64,000 nt of DNA from Haloarcula marina. Lineage in GTDB: Archaea > Halobacteriota > Halobacteria > Halobacteriales > Haloarculaceae. The position numbers were made by a program, and so were the translations under genes. The stretch lies in contig NZ_CP100404.1 of NCBI RefSeq assembly GCF_024218775.1, positions 124,001 through 188,000 on the forward strand. Reading direction: 5' to 3'. The notes under the pieces are model-generated. The model made no database searches. It saw only the letters and a program-made list of their open reading frames with translations, and was not told the origin of the DNA. How positions within the stretch are numbered: position 1 is the first letter of the stretch; each line of letters begins with the position of its first letter. This document shows positions 41,200-49,983 of the stretch, one piece after another.

Positions 41200-44100
41200 T
41201 CACATGAAGTCGGCGATACCCGACTGTTTGTTGTGGTCGTTCTCGAAGACCGATTCGATGGAGCGCTCGAGAATCTTCAGGCGCTGTTTCGTGTAGTCTC
41301 TGGCCCCGAACTCGTCGGCGACGCGGATGGCCGTGTCGATGTACTTGTTGACCGACCCCTCGTGGACGGTGAGGTTCACCCGGCCGCCACACTCCCGGCA
41401 GTCGCCGGTCAGGGGCATCCGCCGGTACGACTCCCCGCAGTCCAGACAGCGCACCTCCTGTCTGGAGAAAGCCCGCAGGTTCCCGATGAGGTCCGGCAGG
41501 AAGTGGTACTCGATGATGCGCTCGGCCACGTCGGACTCGACGACGGCCCGCAGTTTCCGGGAGATGGACAGTTGGGCGTCCATCTTGTCCTCCATCGACC
41601 CGAGGGTCTTGTACGCCGAGAGGTCCGGCCCGGCCGCGAGGTCCGTCGTGTCGTGGGTGTGCCGGAAGTCGGTGTACTCGCGGTCGGTGCCCAGCGTCTC
41701 CTCGGCGATTTTCATGATGTCCTCCACTTCGGCGGGGTCGGCGAGTTCGCGGGTCGCCTCGTAGAACTCCCGCGGGTAGCGGTCCATGATATCCATGTTG
41801 TGGGCCTCGTCGTCGATTTCGCTGGGGTCGATGCGCGAGGACATGACGAGGGGGGCGTCCATCTGCCCGCCGCGCTTGTTGGGGAGGTAGGACTTCGAGA
41901 AGTTGAGCAGGCCGTCCATCAGGAGCATCACGCAGTCCTCGTCGCCGTCACACTGGCCGATAAATACATCGTTCGCAACGAGCGTGTGCGTGTCTTCGAC
42001 AGTTACGCAGTACGTGTGTGTTATGTCGCTCTCGACGTAGTCCACCGAGACTACTTCGTCGAGGAGCAAATCGCCCCCGTCGCCGAACAGTCGCTGTGAC
42101 CGTAATTCGACATCGTCGAGTGCACTAGTCAGCGTTTCCTGCTTCCGGTCGAGGTGAAACCCAACTCGGTCGGCAAAGCGGGCGGCAAACTCTGACGTGA
42201 GCTTGAGCACCGTCGTCTCGAAGCTCGGTGATTCGTCGTAGAACTCCGCGACCGGCCCGCTCTCGACGGTACGCCGTTCAGTGTAGGTCTTTGCCGCGAT
42301 TCCGAACCGCTTTAGCAGTGCGACAGTGTCCGAAGCCAGTTCGTCACTCACCGTGTGTGCACGTATCTCGATACGGTCCGTGGAAGCACTGCCGTCCCCA
42401 CTGAAGTATGCGGCGAGGAACGCGGCTGCCGCGTCATCCGTCCCAGAGACGATACAGTTCGGGATTCGTTTCGTCTCTGCCCGACAGCCAGCATCCAATA
42501 TATCCGCGAATAACGCGGCCACGAGGCGGCTCGACATCGTCACTTTCCACTCGTTTTCCTCGTAGGCGTCGATACCGAGTCCCTCGTCGACGGTTTCGAT
42601 GATGTGGTTTCGTGCCGTCTCGTCAGGCGTACAAATCGTCGTCTGGTAGCATTCTCCCGGCTCTCGACGGGTGAATCCTTCTGCGGCGTAGTATCCGAGG
42701 ACCGTTGCCATCGGCGTGTTCACGGTGAACTGCCGTTCGACGGTAGCCGTCTCTCGCCGTATCCCTAGGCTTACATCCGTGGGAACCTGCTCGACGACTC
42801 GTTCCCTTCCGAGCAACGTCGTGAGTACCGAAACGGGGATGCTGTCGCGTGAAACCCAATTATACACCGTTGACTGGCTGATACCGAGTTCGTCCGCCGT
42901 GGCCTTGCAGTAGCCGTCTCCCGGCGTCGCAGCAGCGAGGATGTGTTTCAACTGTTCGGAACCGATATCCCGGATAACGAGGTCATCGTTCGAGACGGAT
43001 TCGACGGCGAGGAATTCTTCGAGGAGGTCATACTCCGTTTGCTCCCCCTCGATTGATACGGAATCCGGGGCTGGGAGCGTATCGCCGACCTTGATTTCGT
43101 GCGCCCGAGCCGACTCGATGCCGTCACGCCAGCGCCGCATCTCGTGGTCCGGCGTGACCGTCAGTTCCCGTCCGCTCTGTGTTTCGATTCGCACGAGATG
43201 CTCGGGTGCCGGATGCTTCGATACTGCTTCAACTGACTGCACTGTTGGCGTACCATCCGCAGTAAGTGACGGAACGGATACGTTTCCATCCAATTCCTGT
43301 ACGAGGGTCCCGAAGTCGTCCTCCGTACCTGTGTCTGCGTCGAGTCGCTCCTCGACTAGTGTCGCTATCCGCTCGTAGTGGTGGCGACCCTCCTCGTCCT
43401 CGTACCAGACTTTCGTCTCCGGGTGGAAGCAGTTGCGCCGTTTCGCGGCGTGGAAGTACGGATGCGCGTAGCCCACCGCCGCAGAGGTAAAGCCGACGAC
43501 CCGACCCACGGTCGCCGCGGAGGTGTGGGGGGCCATCCCGAAGACGAGTTCGCCCACGAGGTCGTCGCGGTCGTCGAACTCGTAGTACGGCTCCAAGCCG
43601 TAGTACTGCGAGAGCAGGTCGTCGACGAACGCCGCGGTCTGTAGCATGTGTTCGGCCGCGCCGTCCGAGAGGACGATGTCCTGCACTTTCAGTTCGACCA
43701 GTTGGTCGGCGTGGGTCAGCGGGTCGCCGTGGATGTCCGTCTCGTAGCCCAGATGGCGCAGGCGCTCGGGTTCAACGTCGAGTTCGGCGGGGCGGACGGC
43801 GGTCACCGGCAGGTCGGTCATGTCGTAGCGGACCGTGCCGTCTTTGAACGCCGACACGTCGTGTTTCGCCCGGAGGATGCCCTTCTCCATCGGTTCGGGC
43901 AGTTTCTCCTCGGAGGTGAGCCCCTTGACCGCTTTCAGCGTGTCGAAGGCCGTCTCCCGTTCCTCGGCGTTCTCGAGGGCGTCCCGGTAGGTCTGCCGGA
44001 GGTCCAGCACCTTGTACTGGGTCGGCGAGGCCAGCGTCTCACACCGGGGACACTCCGCGCGGCCGGACTCGTCGGGTTCGACCTCGTTCTCGCAGTCCCG

Positions 44101-46308
44101 GCAGACGTACACCGTCTCCGCGAGGGCCTGACACTCCGGACAGCGGGCCTCGTGGGTCTCGGTCCCGCAGTCGGGACACCGCCGCCGGGCGACTTCCACC
44201 TCGACGTGGCCTGGCGTGTCGCTCATCGTGTCGGCGTGTTTGGTCGCGTCGGCGACGCTGCGCTGTGACCCGCCCGCCTCGCCGATGGGGTAGAGGGTGT
44301 GGACCGCGGGTGAGAGGTCCCGCCGTTCCGACTTCTCCGGGCGGCCCATCCGGTTGCCGATGCGGGTCGGGGCGCGCTCCCGGACTTCGAACGGCGAGAT
44401 TTCGTTGACCGCGAGGATGGCGTTCAGGCCGTCGCCCTCGTTGTCGGCTTCCACGTAGCCGATGGCGTCGGTGGACTCGCCCTCGCCGTAGGTGCAGGCC
44501 CGTTCCGAGAGGTCGTCGTCGGTCCACTCGCGCTCCAGCGACCGGGAGAAACCGAGGGTCCGCACCAGCGGGACCCAGTCGGGGACGACGAGGCGGTCCT
44601 CGTCCTGTGAGTGCTCGACCAGCGCGTGTTCCAGCGCCGTCTGCACGGCCTCGGAGCGCGGCAGGACGAGGTCGCCGTCGGCGGCGCTTCCCGGTCCCTC
44701 GACGACGGCCCCGTCGGTCTGGGCGACCTGTCCCGCGTCGATGGCGTCGGCCAGTGCGCACATCCCCTCGACGCTCACGTCGTGCCAGAGGTAGGTGTAC
44801 TTCGGGTGCAAGGGGGCGTCGTGCTCGCTGGCCCACTGCAGGGCTTGCTCGGCGCTGGGGTCCGCGAGGTCCACGCTCGGGTCGTCGGCCATCGCCTGCA
44901 CGTCGGCCCCGGCGGCGTCGAGGTCCTGTTCCCACCACTCGACGGTGTAAGAGGCGGGGGCGAGCGGATGGTTGTTCTCGACGAACTCGCCGTAGTTCAC
45001 GAGGTACTCGCCGAGGTCCAGAATCTTCTCGACGCCGTTGCGGACTTCCAGCGCCTCCTCGGCGTCGTCGATGCGGCGTACGTCGCCGTTGGCCAGTCGG
45101 ACCGTCGGCCCCTCGATGGTGTCGACGGGGACCACACCGGCGGCCTTCCCCGGTCGCTCGGTCTTTATCTGCGTCCCGGTCGCGAGGAAGTCGTCGACGA
45201 GATGCATCGTCGCGGGGTGGACCCCCGCCGTCGCGAACCCGTGGTTGCGCGCCCGGCCGTAGCGCAGGCGGAACCCGCCGGATTTCGAGGGATGTGAGAA
45301 GACCGGTCGTCCGGCGATGAGGTCCCGCAGGTACTTCTTCGCGGGGTCGACGCGGGGCGGTCCCGCGTGGTCGTCGTCGCTCTCCGTCTCGTCTCCGTCG
45401 TCAGTGTCACCCGCGTCGTCCGCGTCGTCGCCGTCCCCGCCGTCGTCTGTCTCGCCCCCGTCGTCTTTGCCGATAGTGCCGTCGATGAGGTCCTGTAGCC
45501 ACGGCCAGTCGACCTCGTCCAGATTCCGGGTGTAGCGCTGAATCTTCGGCGCTTTCAGGGCGATACCCTCCGCGAGGACGAGACACATCCCGCCGCGGGC
45601 GGAGTTGGAGTCGACGCGTTCGAGGTCCCGATACCCCGACACCTCCTCGTCGCCGGTCGCCTCCCCGTCGAGCATGATGGGCATGTGCTCGGCGATGAAC
45701 TTCGTCTCCTTCTCCTTCGGGGAGTACTGGAGGCCGGTGTCCTTGTCGTACAGCGCGATTTCCTCGGCGTAGCGCCCGATTTCCTCGTCTCGGGCCTTGT
45801 ACTCGTCGATGCCCAGCAGGGCGCGGGCGTAGTCGGCCACGAGGACAGAGAGGGCCTGTGCGGTCCCGCCCGCGGAGCGAATCGGTCCGGCGTAGTAGAC
45901 GTTGATGAACTCCGTCCCGTCGTCGTTTTCGAGCAACTCGACGCGGTCGATGCCCTCGATGGGGGCGGCGACGACGCCCTCGGTCAGGAGGGCGACGGCC
46001 GTCCGCACCGCGCCCTCGACTTTTCCCTCGCGGGTGTCGTAGTCCCCGACGTTGCCGTCGACGAAGTCGTCGACGAGTTCGAGGGCGGCCTCCTCGCGGG
46101 ACATCTGCCCCTCCAACTCGCGGACCCGTTCGGCGACGCCGTCGATGCCGAGGATGTTCTCGACGCGGTCGGCCATGTCCCGCGCGGTCGGAATCTCGAC
46201 TTCCGGTTTGGGGTCGCCGCCGCGTTCGCGGGCGCGTTCGGCGACGGACATCGCCGTCTCGAGTTCCGTCTCCAGCGTTTCGAAGTACCGTTCGTCGGCC
46301 TCGCGCAT
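41200..46308 (-). CDS. polC: DNA polymerase D (PolII) large subunit DP2, with intein
   Basis: The 1702-codon gene encodes a 1209-residue DP2 interrupted by a 493-residue intein. Exteins show the DP2 hallmarks: YYAGPIRSAGGTAQALSVLV, HPSKSGGFRLRYGRARN, zinc modules (CPDCGTETHEARCPEC, CRDCENEVE..CPRCE), the catalytic region AHPYFHAAKRRN/CDGDEDCVMLLMDGLLNFSKSYLP split by the intein, and a C-terminal CLDCGESYRRMP..CRECGG finger. DP2 is the polymerizing subunit of the euryarchaeal replicase with DP1 (16-17.6 kb). An acidic Asp/Gly-rich insert near residues 285-320 is typical of halophiles. polC lies 1 nt downstream of a PPC-domain gene. Confidence 0.95.
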   Translation of the reverse strand: MREADERYFETLETELETAMSVAERARERGGDPKPEVEIPTARDMADRVENILGIDGVAERVRELEGQMSREEAALELVDDFVDGNVGDYDTREGKVEGAVRTAVALLTEGVVAAPIEGIDRVELLENDDGTEFINVYYAGPIRSAGGTAQALSVLVADYARALLGIDEYKARDEEIGRYAEEIALYDKDTGLQYSPKEKETKFIAEHMPIMLDGEATGDEEVSGYRDLERVDSNSARGGMCLVLAEGIALKAPKIQRYTRNLDEVDWPWLQDLIDGTIGKDDGGETDDGGDGDDADDAGDTDDGDETESDDDHAGPPRVDPAKKYLRDLIAGRPVFSHPSKSGGFRLRYGRARNHGFATAGVHPATMHLVDDFLATGTQIKTERPGKAAGVVPVDTIEGPTVRLANGDVRRIDDAEEALEVRNGVEKILDLGEYLVNYGEFVENNHPLAPASYTVEWWEQDLDAAGADVQAMADDPSVDLADPSAEQALQWASEHDAPLHPKYTYLWHDVSVEGMCALADAIDAGQVAQTDGAVVEGPGSAADGDLVLPRSEAVQTALEHALVEHSQDEDRLVVPDWVPLVRTLGFSRSLEREWTDDDLSERACTYGEGESTDAIGYVEADNEGDGLNAILAVNEISPFEVRERAPTRIGNRMGRPEKSERRDLSPAVHTLYPIGEAGGSQRSVADATKHADTMSDTPGHVEVEVARRRCPDCGTETHEARCPECQALAETVYVCRDCENEVEPDESGRAECPRCETLASPTQYKVLDLRQTYRDALENAEERETAFDTLKAVKGLTSEEKLPEPMEKGILRAKHDVSAFKDGTVRYDMTDLPVTAVRPAELDVEPERLRHLGYETDIHGDPLTHADQLVELKVQDIVLSDGAAEHMLQTAAFVDDLLSQYYGLEPYYEFDDRDDLVGELVFGMAPHTSAATVGRVVGFTSAAVGYAHPYFHAAKRRNCFHPETKVWYEDEEGRHHYERIATLVEERLDADTGTEDDFGTLVQELDGNVSVPSLTADGTPTVQSVEAVSKHPAPEHLVRIETQSGRELTVTPDHEMRRWRDGIESARAHEIKVGDTLPAPDSVSIEGEQTEYDLLEEFLAVESVSNDDLVIRDIGSEQLKHILAAATPGDGYCKATADELGISQSTVYNWVSRDSIPVSVLTTLLGRERVVEQVPTDVSLGIRRETATVERQFTVNTPMATVLGYYAAEGFTRREPGECYQTTICTPDETARNHIIETVDEGLGIDAYEENEWKVTMSSRLVAALFADILDAGCRAETKRIPNCIVSGTDDAAAAFLAAYFSGDGSASTDRIEIRAHTVSDELASDTVALLKRFGIAAKTYTERRTVESGPVAEFYDESPSFETTVLKLTSEFAARFADRVGFHLDRKQETLTSALDDVELRSQRLFGDGGDLLLDEVVSVDYVESDITHTYCVTVEDTHTLVANDVFIGQCDGDEDCVMLLMDGLLNFSKSYLPNKRGGQMDAPLVMSSRIDPSEIDDEAHNMDIMDRYPREFYEATRELADPAEVEDIMKIAEETLGTDREYTDFRHTHDTTDLAAGPDLSAYKTLGSMEDKMDAQLSISRKLRAVVESDVAERIIEYHFLPDLIGNLRAFSRQEVRCLDCGESYRRMPLTGDCRECGGRVNLTVHEGSVNKYIDTAIRVADEFGARDYTKQRLKILERSIESVFENDHNKQSGIADFM
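41953..43431 (-). mobile_element. LAGLIDADG-endonuclease intein in polC, Gln-terminated
   Basis: The intein begins with Cys (CFHPETKVW) and ends FIGQ, followed by Cys+1 of the C-extein, so it spans 493 codons. Block B is the TPDHEM segment; the DOD endonuclease motifs are VLGYYAAEGF and FLAAYFSGDGS. A helix-turn-helix stretch (CKATADELGISQSTVYNWVS) lies before the endonuclease. The last residue is Gln, not the usual Asn, as also known for the PolII intein of Pyrococcus abyssi. Its codons are visibly less GC-biased than the exteins, a sign of transfer. The insertion is at the DP2 active-site CDGDEDC. Confidence 0.93.
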
Positions 46309-46309
46309 C

Positions 46310-46732
46310 CTATAGCTCCCAGAGGTCGAGGTCGGTTGGTTCGTCGTGTTCGCGTTCGAGGCGGGTATCGAACGCCCGGACGTACAGTTCCCCGGCCCAG
46401 ACGGTGCCGGCGTTCAGGTGGCCCGCGACGGCCTCGCCGTCGGGCCGCGAGAGCACGGCGTGGGTGTGGGCGAAGCGCTCCCCGTCCAGCCACGAGACGT
46501 TGCCCATGCACGCGGCGACTTCCAGCGGTTCGTCGAACGCGACGGGGTCGTACTCCTGCCTGTCTTGGTCGTAGAACCATATCTCGGCGTCCTGCACCGC
46601 GCCGAGGCCGTAGAAGAAGGCCGCGTCGATGTCCTCGTCGTCGGCGAACGCCTCGATTTCGCCGCGCCAGTCCGCGCCGTGGTCCAGTCGGCAGACGAAC
46701 TCCGAGGCGGTGTCGACCTCCCGATAATCCAT
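46310..46732 (-). CDS. PPC (DUF296) domain protein
   Basis: The 140-residue protein is a single PPC/DUF296 domain: FVCRLDHGADWRGEIEAF, AAFFYGLGAVQDAEIWFYD, GNVSWLDGERFAHTHAVLSR, GHLNAGTVWAGELYVRAF with conserved histidines in the HTHAVLS and GHL segments. Stand-alone PPC proteins form trimers and in other organisms accompany AT-hooks; the prokaryotic role is unclear. It lies 1 nt upstream of polC and is probably co-transcribed. Confidence 0.85.
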   Translation of the reverse strand: MDYREVDTASEFVCRLDHGADWRGEIEAFADDEDIDAAFFYGLGAVQDAEIWFYDQDRQEYDPVAFDEPLEVAACMGNVSWLDGERFAHTHAVLSRPDGEAVAGHLNAGTVWAGELYVRAFDTRLEREHDEPTDLDLWEL

Positions 46733-46786
46733 ACTGGAACGGGACGGCGGGGGACGGCAAAAACGTACCGTTGAGTTGCGGGATAC

Positions 46787-47323
46787 CTACGCGGGAAGCG
46801 AGACTCGCGTGACCGACTGTCCGCGTTCGGCGTCGTGAAAGCGTAATTCTTCGACGTTCCACTCGATAGGCTCGATTTCTCGGGCGCAGAGGCGGTCGGC
46901 CGCCGCCGGGTCGCCCCCGCGCGCGACGGTGACGTGGGGGACGTACGCCTCGCCTTCCATCCCGTCGACCGGGTCGAACCCCTCGCAGAGACGGTCGTGG
47001 AGCGCCCGCAGGCCCGGACTCTCCACCGCGAGGTACACCACCGGCGAGGGGCCGGTCACCGCCGTCTCGAACTGCTCGACGCCGGTGACGCGGACGGCGA
47101 ACGGGTCGGTCCCACGGAATGCGTCGCGGGCACGCGCCTCGATGCGGGCGTAGGCGGCGTGGTCGCCGCTCCCCAGTCGCTTCGCGACGAGGGTGTGTTC
47201 CCCGCGAGGGCGGGCCGCTGCCAGCGGGAGGTCGCGGGCCAACTCGCCCGCAAGCGAAGTGACTGCCGACGGGAGCGAGACGTTCAGGCTGTACACGGTG
47301 CTGTCGAGTGGGGCGGACGGCAA
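46787..47323 (-). CDS. 2'-5' RNA ligase / 2H phosphoesterase family protein
   Basis: The 178-residue protein has the two H-x-(T/S)-x motifs of the 2H superfamily: EHTLVAK near residue 42 and PHVTVARG near 130. These enzymes ligate or hydrolyse 2'-5' phosphodiester or 2',3'-cyclic phosphate bonds in RNA or nucleotides. Exact activity cannot be assigned. It runs in the same direction as the PPC-polC pair. Confidence 0.78.
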   Translation of the reverse strand: MPSAPLDSTVYSLNVSLPSAVTSLAGELARDLPLAAARPRGEHTLVAKRLGSGDHAAYARIEARARDAFRGTDPFAVRVTGVEQFETAVTGPSPVVYLAVESPGLRALHDRLCEGFDPVDGMEGEAYVPHVTVARGGDPAAADRLCAREIEPIEWNVEELRFHDAERGQSVTRVSLPA

Positions 47324-47339
47324 AAGCGGCGCGGTCGGC

Positions 47340-47528
47340 CTACAGGCGGCCGGTCAGGTACAGCACGATGAGGACGACCAGCGCCAACCCGAGGAGGGGC
47401 TGGAGCGGACCGAGCAACCACGCGAAGATGCCCAGTATCTCCCCGACGACTTCCAGCGCTATCCAGACGACGACGAGGACGAGCAGTACTTTCAGCAGCG
47501 TCTCGACTTCGATATCTCCTCGGTCCAT
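47340..47528 (-). CDS. Small two-helix membrane protein
   Basis: From ATG 47528 the 62-residue product starts MDRGDIEVETLLKVLLVLVV and has two hydrophobic segments separated by a short WLLGPLQP turn. An in-frame start at 47555 adds nine charged residues. Similar short two-helix proteins are conserved in Halobacteria without a known role. Confidence 0.65.
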   Translation of the reverse strand: MDRGDIEVETLLKVLLVLVVVWIALEVVGEILGIFAWLLGPLQPLLGLALVVLIVLYLTGRL

Positions 47529-47616
47529 GGACGCGGGTTCCCGCTTGCGGGACAAACCGCTTGTGGCCGTCCGCGGGCAACAAGCCCTATTGCCGACGAC
47601 GACAAACCGGCGGGCA

Positions 47617-48735
47617 ATGCGAGGAACTGGTCGCCTACTGGCGGTTCTACTGGCCGTCGCCCTCGTCCTGCCCGCGACGGCGGCGGGTGCGGCGTTCGGC
47701 GGACTGGCACAGCAGTCGGTCGACCCGGACGTGGTCCTGATGACCGCCGACGTGGAGGCCGACGGGGACGCCCAGTGGCGCGTCGCCTACCGAATCAGAC
47801 TCGACGACGAGAACGCGACGCAGGCCTTCGAGGAGTTGCAGGCGGACGTGCAGGCGAACCGCTCTGCGTACACCGACCGTTTCGGTGACCGGATGGCTCG
47901 GACCGCCCGCGCCGCCGAGAACGCCACGGGGCGGTCGATGACCGTCGAGAACGTCACCGTCACCGCCCGCGAGGAGACGTTCGGGCAGACGTACGGCGTG
48001 ATTACCTACCGGTTCCGGTGGACGAACTTCGCCGTCGCCGAGAACGGTCGCATCGAGGCGGGTGACGCGCTCGCTGGCCTGTTCCTCGACGGCGAAACGT
48101 CGCTGACCATCGCGTGGCCCGACGGCTACGCCGCCGAGCAGGTGACGCCGCAACCCGACGACCGGACCAACACTTCCGCGACGTGGCGGGGTCAACAGCA
48201 GTTCGGGACCGACGAACCGCGAGTGGTCGCGGCACAGGGTGGTGGCGGCGGCCTCAGTCCGGTGCTGGTCGGTGGGGTGGTGGTCGCCGTCCTCGCGCTC
48301 GCGGTAGCCGCGTTCACGGCCCGTCGTGACGGCCTGTTCGGCGGCGACGGCGATAGCGAGGGTGACACGGCGGATGCGGCGACGACTGCGGCCGCCCCGG
48401 ACCCGTCGCCAACCGCAGAGCAAGCGACCGGGAGCGAGTCGGCGGCCGATTCGACGACCGAGGCCGACCAGCCGCCAGCGGACCCGCCCGCGGACCTGCT
48501 GAGCAACGAGGAGCAGGTGCTGAAGCTCCTCCGGGAGAACGGCGGCCGCATCAAACAGCAACGAGTCGCGAGCGAACTCGACTGGACCGCCGCCAAGACC
48601 AGCCAGGTCATCGGCGGCCTGCGAGACGAGGGCGAACTGGAGACGTTCCGCATCGGCCGGGAGAACGTCGTCACGTTCCCGGATACAGACCTGACGGAGA
48701 CGGACGACCCGGACGGCGAGGACGACGCGGCCTGA
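47617..48735 (+). CDS. Membrane-anchored HTH regulator with an external domain
   Basis: From ATG 47617 the product has 372 residues: a Sec signal peptide (LLAVLLAVALVLPATAAGAA), an extracytoplasmic beta-rich domain (about 40-205; WRVAYRIRL, YGVITYRFRWTNF), one membrane helix (about 210-235), an acidic Ala/Thr/Pro-rich linker, and a C-terminal cytoplasmic winged helix (LLSNEEQVLKLLRENGGRIK, VASELDWTAAKTSQVIGGLR). Topology predicts a one-component transmembrane sensor. The following gene, a secreted coiled-coil protein in the same direction, may be its partner or target (inference). Confidence 0.8.
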   Translation: MRGTGRLLAVLLAVALVLPATAAGAAFGGLAQQSVDPDVVLMTADVEADGDAQWRVAYRIRLDDENATQAFEELQADVQANRSAYTDRFGDRMARTARAAENATGRSMTVENVTVTAREETFGQTYGVITYRFRWTNFAVAENGRIEAGDALAGLFLDGETSLTIAWPDGYAAEQVTPQPDDRTNTSATWRGQQQFGTDEPRVVAAQGGGGGLSPVLVGGVVVAVLALAVAAFTARRDGLFGGDGDSEGDTADAATTAAAPDPSPTAEQATGSESAADSTTEADQPPADPPADLLSNEEQVLKLLRENGGRIKQQRVASELDWTAAKTSQVIGGLRDEGELETFRIGRENVVTFPDTDLTETDDPDGEDDAA

Positions 48736-48840
48736 GTCCGATACCGCCGCTGTCGGGCGGTTTAATCCGCGTTAATCGTCGTTGAATCGGGCTGAGCGTC
48801 GACCGTTTATACGTGGGTCGGGGCACAAGGAGGGTGTACG

Positions 48841-49686
48841 ATGAGACGAGCCACTCTGGTCGTCGTCGCCGTCCTCGTCGCCAGCGTCTTGGCGGGCCTC
48901 CCGGCCGCCGCGATGGCACAGGAGACGGCGACCCAGACGCAGACCCAGACCGACCAGTCCAGCGCGAACGAGACGGTCGCTCCCGGCGCGCAACTCGCCG
49001 GAGCAGTCGGCGTGCAGGGCGCGGAACTGGAGGGTGAGGTCCAGTCCCGCGCGTTCAACGCCAGCGTCGACCGGGCGAGAGACGACGACGCCCGCGCGGC
49101 CGTCGTCGCCGCACAGAGCGGGCGTCTGGAGGAACGCCTCGCCGAACTCGAACAGCGCCGCGAGGCGCTGGAAGCGGCCCGCGAGAACGGGTCGATGAGT
49201 CAGAGCGAGTACCGCGCTCGGGTCGCCCAACTCCACGCGTCGAGTCGGGCGACCGAGCGACTGGCCGCCCAGACCGGCGAGAGGGCCGACCGACTGCCCG
49301 CGGAGACCCTCGAAGCTAACGGCGTGAACGTGACGGCAATCCGGTCGCTCGCTCAGCGCTCCGCGGAACTGACCGGGCCGGAGGTGGCCGAAATCGCCCG
49401 CGGCATCGCTGGCCCGAACGCCGGTGAGCGTCCCGGCCGCGAGCGGGCGGGCGGCCCGGCGGAACGCGAGGACCGCGGGATGGGCGCCGGTCCGGCGGAG
49501 CGCGGCGCTGACGCCAGCGAGGACGCCGCGAACCGAACCGCGAACGAAACCGACGACGGTGCCGACGAGGCGTCCGTCTCCTTCGGGACGAGCGAGGACC
49601 GACGGATTGGCAACGGGACGACGGCAAACGAGACCAGCAGGGCCGAGGGTGGCGCTGACAGCGACAGCGCCGACGGCAATTCGTGA
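48841..49686 (+). CDS. Secreted coiled-coil protein of unknown function
   Basis: The 281-residue protein has a signal peptide (ATLVVVAVLVASVLAGLPAAAMA) and Thr/Gln spacer, then a long helical region (about 55-180; RLEERLAELEQRREALEAAR, SSRATERLAAQTGERADRLP), and a low-complexity Gly/Asn/Asp/Thr tail. Such proteins often follow the membrane HTH genes in Halobacteria. There is no TM anchor at the C-terminus. A TATA-like TTTAT at 48806-48810 and AAGGAGGG before the ATG are present. Confidence 0.65.
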   Translation: MRRATLVVVAVLVASVLAGLPAAAMAQETATQTQTQTDQSSANETVAPGAQLAGAVGVQGAELEGEVQSRAFNASVDRARDDDARAAVVAAQSGRLEERLAELEQRREALEAARENGSMSQSEYRARVAQLHASSRATERLAAQTGERADRLPAETLEANGVNVTAIRSLAQRSAELTGPEVAEIARGIAGPNAGERPGRERAGGPAEREDRGMGAGPAERGADASEDAANRTANETDDGADEASVSFGTSEDRRIGNGTTANETSRAEGGADSDSADGNS

Positions 49687-49767
49687 GACGCCTTCTCGTG
49701 TGAACGGGCCCCACGGCCTTTCGAACACGGAAGCTATTAGTACGAAACCGACGGTAGCCACAGATAC

Positions 49768-49863
49768 ATGACGCGGACCCAGCCGACTGGCGTGCTCGCA
49801 CCGGCCAGTGAGGGGTCCGTTCGCTTTTCTCCCCGACGACGCCGACGACCGGGCCTCCGCTAG
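49768..49863 (+). CDS. Arginine-codon-rich leader ORF before argG (candidate)
   Basis: A 31-codon frame begins 5-6 nt after the transcription start expected from a TATA-like TATTAGTA (49734-49741). It has eight Arg codons, five of them consecutive (codons 23-27, CGA CGA CGC CGA CGA), and ends with a TAG inside a hairpin. It lies directly before the arginine genes argG-argH, as bacterial leader peptides do. The caveat is that GACGACGCCGACGAC is also a common haloarchaeal Asp/Ala run in another frame. No homologue is known to me. Confidence 0.35.
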   Translation: MTRTQPTGVLAPASEGSVRFSPRRRRRPGLR

Positions 49864-49932
49864 GCCCACTACTACTCCACACTTCGTTTCACGGTTCGTT
49901 CGTCTCACATTACCGCCGGTCGGCTGTCCGGC
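49786..49932 (+). promoter_or_regulatory. Three hairpins in the argG leader
   Basis: Stem 1 pairs ACTGGCGTG (49786-49794) with CAC and GCCAGT (49799-49801, 49804-49809), with a 2-nt bulge and a 4-nt loop. Stem 2 pairs GGGCCT (49851-49856) with AGGCCC (49862-49867) around the leader ORF stop. Stem 3 pairs GCCGG (49915-49919) with CCGGC (49928-49932). No T-run follows any of them. Together with the Arg-rich frame they suggest a cis-regulatory leader. Confidence 0.4.
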
Positions 49933-49983
49933 GTGTCATCGTAAATCGACAGTCACACCACGGAACCCGACGAGAACACATCC

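Noticed and set aside
47300-47616. Longer N-terminus for the membrane HTH gene (start at 47308)
   Set aside because: The extension is Arg/Thr-rich and overlaps the small membrane gene on the other strand; ATG 47617 begins a proper signal peptide.
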